Shown here: piece after piece, positions 6,243-18,200 of the stretch
Position numbering within the stretch: position 1 is the stretch's first letter
Layout: every line of letters starts with the position of its first letter
Assembly: GCA_905372605.1 (NCBI GenBank)
Contig: CAJPPQ010000008.1
Span: 1-18,519 of the forward strand
Source of the DNA: Porphyromonadaceae bacterium
GTDB taxonomy: Bacteria > Bacteroidota > Bacteroidia > Bacteroidales > Paludibacteraceae
DNA: 18,519 bases
Direction of reading: 5' to 3'
Notes under the pieces: model-generated
The model's input: only the letters and a program-made list of their open reading frames with translations
Databases searched by the model: none
Told to the model about the DNA's origin: nothing
Program-made: the position numbers and the translations under genes

Positions 6243-9200
6243 ATGAAGAAAATTTTACTTTCGTTTTTCATGTTTGTAGCTACCGTTTCGATAGCTATCG
6301 GACAGAACGCCAACGACTGGTTCATAACAGTCTGGAAGACTTCGGGGACATCGATAAAATTCCCCGCATATCAAGTGAACAACGGCTACTATACGCTTAA
6401 GTGCGTACAGCTCGCCGACGACGGCACCGAGATTGCCGCCACTATGCATACCTATACGCCTAATACAGACGGCTACGAAATACCGGTAGGGCTCCCCGTG
6501 GGGAAGAAATACCGTGTATATGCCTACGGTGATGGGTTGAAATGGATAAATTTCAATAATCAATGGCAAAATAGGAACGACATTATACTCGTAGAGCAAT
6601 GGGGTACTACCAAATGGAAGTCGTTTAATGGCGCATTTGTTAGCTGCCAAAACCTCGACGTAACGGCTACCGATAAGCCCGACCTTTCGCAGTGTACCGA
6701 CTTGACCAATGCTTTTTACTACTGTACAAGCCTTGTAAATGCCAATGGCTCCATAGCCCAGTGGGAGACTCAGACGGTAACCAATATGCAGCAGATGTTC
6801 TACGGCGATACCCTTTTCAACCACTCGCTGGCTGCTTATAAGATAACCGCCAATAATTGGTATATGCAAAGTATAGCAGGGCAGTCGGGTATAAGCTGCG
6901 AAAACTTCTCGGCTACCCTCGACTCTTGGAAGACTCAGGCTGTGGCTCTCGATAGGAAGAATCTGTATATAGGAGAATTTCCTAAACACAAAAGCTACAA
7001 CGAAGTAGGACGCGAGGCTATAAAGGTGCTGAAGACTCTCAACTGGACATTCCCCACCGATATAGCTTTTGCTGCCGGCTGTATCAAGGAGACCAACTGG
7101 TTCAAAACTATATGGAAGCCTACGGGCACATCGATAAAATTCCCTGCTATGGCTACGGGAGGCAACTATATTATAAAATACGAACCTATCAATGCTGCAG
7201 GCGACCCGATAGGCGAGATGAAGACCATAGATCCTGCCGCCGACGGACAGACGATTAGCGGACTTACCGCCGGACAACGATACCGTATCTATTCATTCGG
7301 CAGTGGCTTCAAACGTATTTCGTTCGAGACATATCCGCAGAATAAAGACGAGATACTCCGCATCGAACAGTGGGGAACGACTCCTTGGAGCACGTTCCTT
7401 AACGCATTCAAAGACTGTTCGAATCTCAACGTAACTACCGCCTCTATCGACAAGCCGAATCTCTTTGCTCTCCGTAGTCTTAGCGGTATGTTCTACGGCT
7501 GTAAGAGTCTGGTATACGATAATATTTATTCGGGAAATTATATATATAATTGGGCTGTCGACAGTGTAACCGATATGAGCAATATGTTCCGCGGAGCGTC
7601 GTCGTTCAATCAACATCTGTATAATTGGAATGCAGAGAAGGTTACCAATATGGACGGAATGTTCCGCGACGCATCGTCGTTCAATCTGCCTATAGGTTAT
7701 TTTAGGATAAAAGCCGTTACCTCGATGAAGGGTATGTTTGTGGGCTCGGCTATGAACTGCGAAAATATCTCGTCGACACTGGAGCAGTGGAAAGCAAAGG
7801 CTGTGGCAAACAATATAAAGAATGTCGATATGACGGGCTTCATTGCCAATCCGCAGTCGTACAACCAGAAAGGTAAAAACGCTATCGATTCGCTCACACT
7901 TCCCGCTTTCGGCTGGACTATCACCGGCGGTAACTTTGCTCCCGACTGCGTCTCCGACGCTGCTTGGTTCGTTACCGATTGGAAGCCGAGAAACGGTTCT
8001 ATAAGTTTTCCCGCTCGACTTATCGGCAGTCAGCCTGCCGATAAAAAGCCGTTCTCTATAAAGTATATAGAGCTCGATGCTTCGGGTAATCCGACAGGTA
8101 CGATGTATACGCCCTACGTCAATAATGCGTTCGACGGAGCATGGATTAGTTTCCAAGGATTTGCCACGGGTAAGCGCTACCGCGTATATGCCTACGGCGG
8201 TACGTTCCAGAAAATAGACTTCAAGACTTACGCATGGTATAAAGACGATATAATAAATGTCGTACAGTGGGGCTCGACCCAATGGAAGTCGCTCGATAGT
8301 GCTTTCTATCAGTGTAAGAACCTCGATGTAACGGCAACCGACAAGCCCGACCTCTCGGCCGGACCGAGTTTGCAGTATATGTTCCAAGAGTGTAAAAACC
8401 TTAAGTATGCCAATGGAGTAATCAATAGCTGGAATATGCAGAATGTCTATTCGGTAAACTCAATGTTCCGCGGCGACTCGGCATTCAATCAGCCTCTGGG
8501 GGGGTGGAAACTGAGCCGTATCGGCGATATGCAATATTTATTCTACGATAGCGGTATAAGCTGCGAAAATGTATCTACTACTCTTGCTCAGTGGAAGCAG
8601 CAGGCAGAGAATAATATCAGTAGGAATAATATCAGTATGCAGTATTTCATCAATACCGACCAGACCTACAACGAGACAGGACGCGATGCTATCGAATACC
8701 TCAAGGCTGCTCCCAATAGCTGGTATTTCTACAATAGCGGTACTTTCGCTCCCAATTGCGACCTCGACTCTTATTGGTTTGTTACCACGTGGAGTACCGA
8801 TGGTACCACTCAGATAAAATTCCCTGCCACAGGCACAAGTAGCGACTACGCGATAAAGTATGTCGAAATCGACGACGACGGCAACGAAATCGGACAGATG
8901 AAGACTGTCGCTCCTGCCGCCGACAACCAAGTGATAAACAATCTCAAATACAACAAAAAGTATCGTCTGTATGCTTACGGCGAAGGACTTAAGCGGATAT
9001 ATTTCTATAATTCAGGCTCCAACAATCAGATACTTAAAATAGAAAAATGGGGTAAAGCCAAGTGGAATTCGTTCAACTATGCTTTCTATCAATGTAATAA
9101 CCTCGACATAACGGCAACCGACAAACCCGACCTATCGGATGTAACCGATATGTCGTATATGTTCTTCGAATGTAAGAAACTTAAAAACGAAAACGGCTCT

Positions 9201-12200
9201 ATCAACTCATGGAATACCGATAAGGTTACCAATATGAGTTATACATTTGGCGGTACTAACGCTTTCAATCAACCTCTTAACGGTTGGAATACGAGCAAGG
9301 TAACCAATATGAGCTATATGTTCAAGGATGCTACTGCGTTCAATCAGCCGCTTAGCAGCTGGAATACGAGCAAGGTAACCACGATGTATGCTATGTTTGA
9401 AGGAGCTACCTCGTTCGACCGCTCGCTTGCTTCGTTCCGCCTCGATACTATCAGCGATATGCGTAACATATTAAACGGCTCGGGTATAAGCTGCGAAAAT
9501 GCATCGGCTTCGCTCGTCGGCTGGAAGACTCAGGCACAAGGCAATAACAAAATAAAGAACGTGAACCTTACCAACTTCCTCGCCGCCGACCAGTCGTACA
9601 ACCAAGACGGACGCGACGCTATCGAATACCTGAAGACAGCTCCCCGAAGCTGGTATATCTCGGGTGGTAAGTTTACCGAAGACTGTATCAACGACGCCAA
9701 GTGGTTCAAGACACTTTGGAAAGCCTCGGCAACCTCTATCACATTCCCTGCCGTAGGTAGCGGATATATACTTAGATATGTACCCGTCGACGCTGCCGGC
9801 AACCCCGCAGGTGCCGTACAGACGATAGACCCCGCCGCTGCCGGACAGGTAATATCAGGACTTACCGTAGGACAACGTTATCGTATATTGGCTTACGGAG
9901 GTTCGTTCACTCAGCTATCGTTCGATACGTACCAGCAGAGCAGGTCGGATCTGCTCCGTGTAGAGCAATGGGGCTCCACTCAGTGGACTTCGTTTGCAAA
10001 TGCATTCAAGATGTGCGTAAATATGAACGTAACCTCGTCCGATAAGCCCGACCTCTCGGCTCTGACCGACCTGAGCGGTATGTTCTACGGATGTGTGAGT
10101 CTTACAAACAACAACGATATAAAGAACTGGGATACAAAGAACGTAACCAATATGAGTAATATGTTCTTTGGAGCTACCTCGTTCAACCAAAACCTCAGCA
10201 ATTGGAATACAAGCAAGGTAACCAATATGGATAACATGTTCCAAGGTGCCACCTCGTTCAACCAACCTGTTGGTAGCTTCCGTATCAATGCTCTTACATC
10301 GGCTCAAAATATATTTATGGGTTCGGGTATGAGTTGCGAAAATATCTCAAGTACGCTCGACGACTGGAAGACAAAAGCAGCCACCGACAATATTACCAAC
10401 GTCGATTTGAGCGGATTTGCCAACCCTAATCAATATTACAATCAGACGGGGCAGACGGCTATCAACGACCTTACTACAAACCGTAGCTGGACTATCACAG
10501 GCGGTACCTTTGCAGCCGACTGTCAGTCTCCCAATAGTTGGTTCAAGACGATATGGCAGCCCTCGGGCAATAATATCCGCTTCCCTGCGTATGGTACTAC
10601 TTCCGAAAAATATACTCTCAAATACGAACCGGTCAATGCTTCCGGTGGTTCTATGGGACCGATGGTAACGGTATCGACCTCCGCCGGCGACGGACAGTAT
10701 GTAGCAGGGCTTACTCCGGGGCAGCGCTACCGCTTCTACGCTTACGGCGAAGGACTTAAGATGATCAGTTTTTATAGTTATTCGACCAATAAAGACGAAA
10801 TACTCCTCGTAGAGCAATGGGGTACAGCCAAATGGACTTCGTTTTATTGTGCATTCTATCAGTGTGCTAATCTCAATGTAATAGCTGCCGATATCCCAGA
10901 CCTGTCGGGTGTAACCGATATGAGGTATATGTTCTACGAATGTAAGAAATTGATTTATAACAATAGTAACATCAATAGCTGGAATACCGAGAACGTTACC
11001 GATAAGAGCTATATGTTCTGCGGCGCTCGCCTCTTCAACCAACCTATCGGCGGAATGAAGCTCAAGACAGGCGTAAATATGAATTATATACTGCAAGGCT
11101 CGGGTATCGACTGCTCAAACCTCTCGACTACTCTCGACGGCTGGCAGGCTCAGGCAGAAAGCAACGGCGACCTGAAAAACATAGCTCTTACCCAGTTTGT
11201 AGCCGATACTCAGAGTTACAACGAATTTGGAAACGCTGCCATAGAGTACCTTAAGGCTGCTCCTCGTAGCTGGACTATCACGGGCGGTATCACTATGCCC
11301 GGCTGTAACCAAGACGGAGCTTGGTTCAAGACAATATGGAAAGCTCCCACAAACGGACAGATTCAATTTCCTGCCTACGGAGGTAGCAACTTCAAACTGA
11401 AGTATGTACGTCTCGACGGCTTGGGCAACGAAGAACCCGCTACATTACAGGAAAAAAACGGCTATAACGGATATACCATATCGGGACTTACTCCCGGACG
11501 TCTATACCGTATCTATGCCTTTGGTGCCGGATTTAAGCAATTTAATACTAATAATTATTCGACTAATAAAAAGGATCTTATCAAAGTAGAGCAGTGGGGT
11601 TCGACCAAGTGGAGTTCTTTCCAATATGCTTTCTATGACTGTACGAACCTCGATGTAACGGCTACCGACGTACCCGACCTATCGGCAGCGACCAATATAG
11701 AGCAAATGTTCTACGGCTGTACTAGCCTAAAGTTCAATAGCAGTATCAATAGCTGGGATGCAAGCAATGTTACGAATATGTACGGTATGTTCCAAGGCGA
11801 TACGGCTTTCAACCAGCCTATCGGCGGAATGAAGCTAAAGGCAAATGTATATATGACCTATATATTGTACAATACAGGTCTAAGCTGCCAAAACCTTTCG
11901 GCTACTCTTGCCGGATGGAAGGCTCAAGCCGAAGGCAATAGCGAGCTAAAGAACGTAAACTTAAGCGGTTTTGCCAATGTAGACCAGACCTACAACGAGA
12001 CGGGGCTCGAGGCTATCGAATACCTCCGAGCCGCTCCTCGTAGCTGGAGTATAAGTGGCGGTACGTTTGCTGCAGGCTGCAACTTAGACTCATATTGGTT
12101 CAAGACCGTATGGAAAGCTCCCACGAACGGACAGATTCAATTCCCGGCATACGGTAGCAGTTCGTATACACTGAAATATGTAGAGCTCGACGGCTCGGGC

Positions 12201-15200
12201 AACGAACTTCCCGGTACTATGAAAAAGATAGCTCCTGCCGGCGACGGACGGACAGTATCTGGGCTTACGGCAGGTAAAAACTACCGTTTCTATGCATACG
12301 GCGAAAACCTAAAGAGTATCAATTTTAGTAGTTATTCGACCAACAAAACCGATATTCTTAAAGTAGAGCAGTGGGGTAAAGCTAAATGGACTTCGCTCCG
12401 ATATGCGTTCTATTACTGCCCCAACCTCGACGTAACGGCTACCGACGTGCCCGACCTATCGGGCGTAACCGATATGCAAGAGATGTTCGAAGCTTGTACT
12501 TCATTGGTATTCAATAGCAGTATCAATAGCTGGAATCCCGAAAATGTTACGAATATGTCCCAGATGTTCTATGGTGCTACCAAGTTCAATCAACCTATCG
12601 GCGGATGGAAGCTAAAGCAGAGTGTCAATATGAGTTATGTCCTCCACAATACTGCTATAAGTTGCCAAAACCTCTCGGCAACGCTGGTGGCTTGGAAGGC
12701 TCAGGCAGATACCAACGCCAACCTTAAGAACGTCAATTTAGGAAGTTTTATAAACAACTATCAGTATTACAACGAAAACGGACGTGCCGCAGTAGACTCT
12801 TTGCAGAAAGCTCCTCGCAGCTGGTCGATTTCGGGCGGTAAGACCGTTACGGGCTGCGATATAAAGAAAGCTTACTTCATTACCGATTGGAAAGCATCGG
12901 GTAGTTCTATATACTTCCCTTCTGCTAATAGTGGTTATATTCTGAATTATGTAGAGATAGACGACAATGGAGATACTATAGCCGGCACTTGGCATACTAT
13001 TACTAATGCCTCCAACAACCATCAAATATCGGGGCTTACGGCAGGTAAAAAATACCGCCTATATGCTTTCGGAGGTAATTTCAACCGAATACATTTCTGG
13101 AACTATTCAAGTAGCCGCAACGATATACTCCGTGTAAAGCAGTGGGGTAATACTCAGTGGAGTTCGTTCGAATATGCATTCTACAACTGTCCCAATCTCA
13201 AAGTAGTAGCTACCGATGTACCGGATCTGTCGGCAGTAACCAATATGACGTATATGTTCCAAAACTGTACCGGCTTGACATTCAACAATAGTATCAATAG
13301 CTGGGACGCTCGCAATGTTACCGATATGAGGGGTATGTTCTACAATGCCTCGGCATTCAACCAATCGATCGGCGGTATGAAGCTCAAGGCAAGTGTAAAT
13401 ATGACTCAAATACTGAATAATACTGCTATCGACTGCTCAAACCTCTCGGCTACCATTGCAGGCTGGAAAGCTCAGGCTCAGAACGACTCCAACCTAAAGA
13501 GCGTATACCTCAATAGCTTCATCGGCAACAACCTCTACTACGACCAGAATGCTCGCCAAGACATCTACTACTTGCAGAGTGCACCGCGTAGCTGGACAAT
13601 AAGCCCCACAAACCGTACGCTTATAAACTGCTCCGATACCGCTTCGGCGTGGTTTATCACAGAGTGGAAAGCATCGAACAACTATATATACTTCCCTGCT
13701 TCCAGTGGCAGCTACACTATCAAGTATATAGAGATAGACAATGCAGGTACGGAAATAGGCAACTGGCATACTATATCCAATGCAAGCGCTAACCATTACA
13801 TAAATCAGCATATACAAGCAGGTAAACGATACCGTATAAAAGCTTTCGGAGGCTCGTTCAGGCAGATATATTTCTATTATTATTCGAGTAGCCGCAGCGA
13901 TATACAGGCTGTAACCCAGTGGGGTACTACCGACTGGAGTTCGTTCCAGTATGCGTTTTACAACTGCCCCAACCTCGACGTAACGGCCACCGATAAGCCC
14001 GACCTGCTCAACGTGGAAAATATGCAATATGCGTTCCAAGACTGCCCTGCGCTGGTAAACTCCAACGGCAGTATGCGTGGCTGGGATACCCGTAACGTAA
14101 AGTATATGGACTATATGTTTAAGGGTGCTATATCGTTCAACCAACCGCTCGACGGCTGGAACACCGAGAAGGTACAGTCGATGAGCTATATGTTCCAAGG
14201 AGCCACCTCGTTCAACCAACCGCTCGGCAAATGGAATACCAAGAACGTCTCCAGTATGTACTATATGTTCGACGGGGCTACAGCCTTTGCTCAGTCGCTC
14301 GCAGGCTTCGAGATGAAGACAAGCGGCAGCTTACAGTACGCCTTGCAGAATACCGCTATCGACTGCGACAGCATATCGGCTACCCTCATAGCGTGGAAAG
14401 CTCAGGCTCAGAACGATACGAACTTAAGGAATGTTCAATTAGGTTATTTCATAGGCTCCGATAAGTACTACAATCCTGCAGGACGCCAAGCTATGCAGTA
14501 TCTGAAGACCGCTCCTCGCTCTTGGTACTTCTCCGACTACAACCGCACTCTGCCCGCTTGCAACGATACCTCTTCGGCGTGGTTCGTTACCGAGTGGAAG
14601 GCGTCGAACAACTACATATACTTCCCCGCATACTCTACCGGTAACGACTACACTATAAAATATGTGGAAATCGATGCCTTTGGAGGCAACGAGGTAGGCT
14701 CTCCGCACTGGATACACAATGCAGGTCCTAATCATCAGATATCTCAGTATATACAAGCAGGTAAGCTATACCGTATAAGTGTCTTCGGAGGCACGTTTAG
14801 ACAGATATATTTTGGTAGTTCCCAAAGTAAAGACGATATATACCGAGTAACCCAATGGGGCTCTACCGACTGGCGCAATTTCGACGGTGCTTTCTCCGGT
14901 TGCTCCAACCTCGACGTAACGGCTACCGACAATCCATTTCTCGAAGATGTACAATATATGCATAATATGTTCTACAACTGTAAGAACTTAAAGAATACCA
15001 ACGGTAGTATAAACACTTGGGACGTAAGCAACGTAGTCTATATGCAGAATATGTTCTACGGCGATAGCCTTTTCAACCAGCCTCTTAACAACTGGAATAC
15101 CGAGAAGGTACAGTATATGGGTGGTATGTTCTACAACGCAGCTTCGTTCAACCAGCCGCTAAGCTGGAATACCTCTAAGGTAACCGATATGAGCAACATG

Positions 15201-18200
15201 TTCTACGGAGCCAAGGCTTTCAATAGTGCCATTAACTTCACCAATACCGAGAAGGTACAGAATATGGGTAGTATGTTCCAAGGAGCTAAGGCATTCAACC
15301 AGCCGCTTAGTTTTAATACCTCCTCGGTAACGAATATGGGTAATATGTTCTATAATGCAGTGTCGTTCAATAGCCCGCTTAACTTTACCAACACCTCGAA
15401 GGTACAGTATATGAATGGTATGTTCTACAACGACAGTGCCTTCAACCAGCCTATAAACTTCAATACCTCCGAAGTGCGTAGTATGAGCAGTATGTTTGCC
15501 AATGCAGTTTCGTTCAACCAACCCGTAAACTTTACCAATACCTCGAAGGTAGAGCAAATGAGTAGTATGTTCTCGGGAGCTAAGGTATTCAACCAGCCGC
15601 TCTATTTCAATATAATATCGGTACGGGATATGAGCGGTATGTTCCAGGGAGCTAAAAAGTTCAATAGCCCGCTCAACTTTACATACTCTTTTCCCAGTAG
15701 GCTTAAGAGTACGGCTCAGATGTTCTATGAAGCCAGCGACTTCAACCAGCCTCTCTATTTTAATACCGATAGTGTGGTCGATATGAGCATGATGTTCTAC
15801 AACGATACGATGTTTAACCAACCCGTAAACTTCAATACATCGCAGGTGCGCGGTATGTACGGTATGTTCCAAAACGCCAAGGCGTTTAACCAACCGATAA
15901 ACTTCAATACGCGTTTGGTAAGGAGTATGCAGAATATGTTCAATGGAGCCAAGTCGTTTGACCGCCCGCTCGGACACCTACGCCTCGACTCTATCAACAA
16001 TCGTAATCCTAACTACCATTATTGGTATTGGTGGTATGGCAACTACGGAGTAAGTAATATGTTTGCCGGCTCGGGTATGAGTTGCCAGAATATGACCTCT
16101 ACGCTTGTGGGCTGGAAAAACTTTGCTCTTGCCAACGCTATCGATAGCGTCAATGCTCAGGGGTTGATGGGTAATTGGGGAATTGAACGTATCTTCTACG
16201 ACGACAACGGTAAGCAGGCTATCGACCTCTTACGCGACTCTCTGAAGTGGGATATCTCGGGCGGCTTGTATGCCCCCGACTGTACACCGCTCTATAAGTG
16301 GTTCACTACCGTATGGAAACCTGCGGGTACCTCCATACAGCTACCCACTATCGGTACGAACTACGCCGTCAAGTACGTCGAACTCGATGCCTCGGGCAAC
16401 GAAAAGTCCGCTACTATGCAGACCATCTTCCCCGCAAGCTCGGGGCAGACTATCACGGGGCTTACTGCCGGCACCAAGTATCGCGTATACGTATACAAGG
16501 CTACCGGTACGTTCGACCAAGTGTCGTTCGCTACCTACCCTGCCAATAAAGATGAGATACTACGCGTAGAGCGTTGGGGTGCTACCGTATGGAGCTCGTT
16601 CGAAGGTGCTTTCAAAGACTGCTCTAAACTCAACGTAAGGATTACAAATACAGGTATGCCCGACGAAAAGTATGCTCCCGACTTATCGGCAGTAACCAGC
16701 CTCGAAAGTATGTTCGAGGGCTGTAGTAGTATGGATAGTGCACGTTACCTCAATACGTACCATTGGGATACCGAGCACGTAACTACGATGAAGAATATGT
16801 TCAAGGGTACTACCAAGCTCAAAGAAATCTACGCAGGACGGTGGATCATAAAGAATGTAACCGACCTCAGCGGTATGTTCTACGGCTCGGGTATAGACTG
16901 CGACGACTTCTCGTGGACTATGGGAGCGTGGAAACACCAAGCCGATAGCCTAAACATCAACGGAGTAAATGCTGCCGGTATCATCGGTAGCCGCCAGTAC
17001 TACAACGAAATGGGGCGTGACTCTATGGCTTATCTTGTAGCCTCTCGAGGCTGGACTATCAGCGGCGGACGATTCGCTCCCGGCTGTATACCTCCCGACT
17101 ACTACGTATCTGAGTGGGATATGTCGAAGCCTGCGAAAGACGCACGTACCGACGCCGCTACTACTCTGGCTACCAATATCTGGGGTACAAACTTCAAGAT
17201 AGAGTGGGTAAACCTTAATCCACCCTACGATAGAGGCTCGGCTACGGTTACCGCTACTACTGCACCATATACCATTACGGGACTGACGGCAGGAGCTCGC
17301 TACCGTGTCGTAGCATACCCCGATACAACTATCGTGGGTAGCACTCTGGCACGTCTATCGACTCGCGACGGAGCGAATATCGTTACCGACTTACAGCGTC
17401 TGCGTCTTGTATCGCAGTGGGGTACCAACAAGTGGAAAGCTATGGCTCATGCCTTCCATGGTACACTCAATATCAATGTAACGGCTATCGACCGCCCCGA
17501 CCTTTCGGGTCTCGACGTTCCGAAGAGCCTCGCATCTATGTTCGAAAGCTGCGAAAGTATGACATACGGCGATAGTATCAATAATTGGAATACGTCGGGT
17601 GTTACCGATATGAGTCGTATGTTTGCCGGTACCAATGCATTCAATAGTCCGATTGGTAAATGGGACGTATCGAGTGTAACCAATATGCAGGCAATGTTCT
17701 ATGAATCGGGCTTCAATAAGCCACTTAACGACTGGAACGTAGAGAACGTAACCGATATGAGCAGTATGTTCGAAGGAGCCCAGGTATTCGACCAAGACTT
17801 GTCGAGTTGGACTCTGAAGAGTGTTACCGCCATAGCCGATATGTTCAAAGCTCCGCTAAATAGTGGTATGGGTTGTAAGAACTACTCGAAGACCTTGCAG
17901 GGCTGGGCAAACAACTCACTCACTAAGACAGGTTTGAACTTCACCGGTCAAGACAATAGGAAGTATAATATCGTAGGTAAGATAGCACGCGGTATTCTGA
18001 CCAAAGCCGTCGCTCAAGGCGGTAAAGGCTGGACTATCTCGGGCGACTCCGAAGATACTTATTGCGGTATCGACTACGTATGGACAGGTGCTGTCTCGAC
18101 AGATATTACAAACAACGGCAACTGGCAAGGCGGACAAGCACCCACTACAAGCACTACGCTCGACCGTACGGGCAGTGCGGTGGTATTCTCGCCCACAGCT

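Larger units (their letters stand above)
6318..18059 (+). repeat. Thirteen tandem protein modules of about 260-310 residues (one of 573)
   Basis: Module landmarks (first base of the W/Y codon of WFxTxW) are at 6318, 7098, 7965, 8775, 9702, 10539, 11322, 12096, 12873, 13650, 14580, 16299 and 17100. The order in each module is: (1) about 90 residues with WFxTxWK, IxFPA, YxIKYVEIDxxGN and ISGLTAGKxYRxYAYG; (2) NKDEILxVEQWGTxxWxSFxxAFYxCxNL plus VTATDKPDLS; (3) three or more MF repeats of about 24 residues; (4) SGISCENLSATL with WKxQA, then YNExGRxAIEYL, APRSWxISGG and FAxxC. The sequence flows from one module directly into the next with no linker. Part 4 resembles the ends of single BspA-family proteins that I recall (GW, then YxxxGxxAxxxL, then GWTI), which suggests whole-domain duplication. 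Confidence 0.9.

Noticed and set aside
6255..8387. Long minus-strand open frames (340 and 364 codons) opposite the giant gene, and similar ones to 18332
   Set aside because: They lie fully antisense to a continuous, domain-matched, signal-peptide-led frame, and their HIGY/IPV-type repeats are simply the reverse strand of the MF/FNQP repeats. Codons whose complement would be a stop (TTA, CTA, TCA) are rare in the sense frame, which leaves the antisense open.
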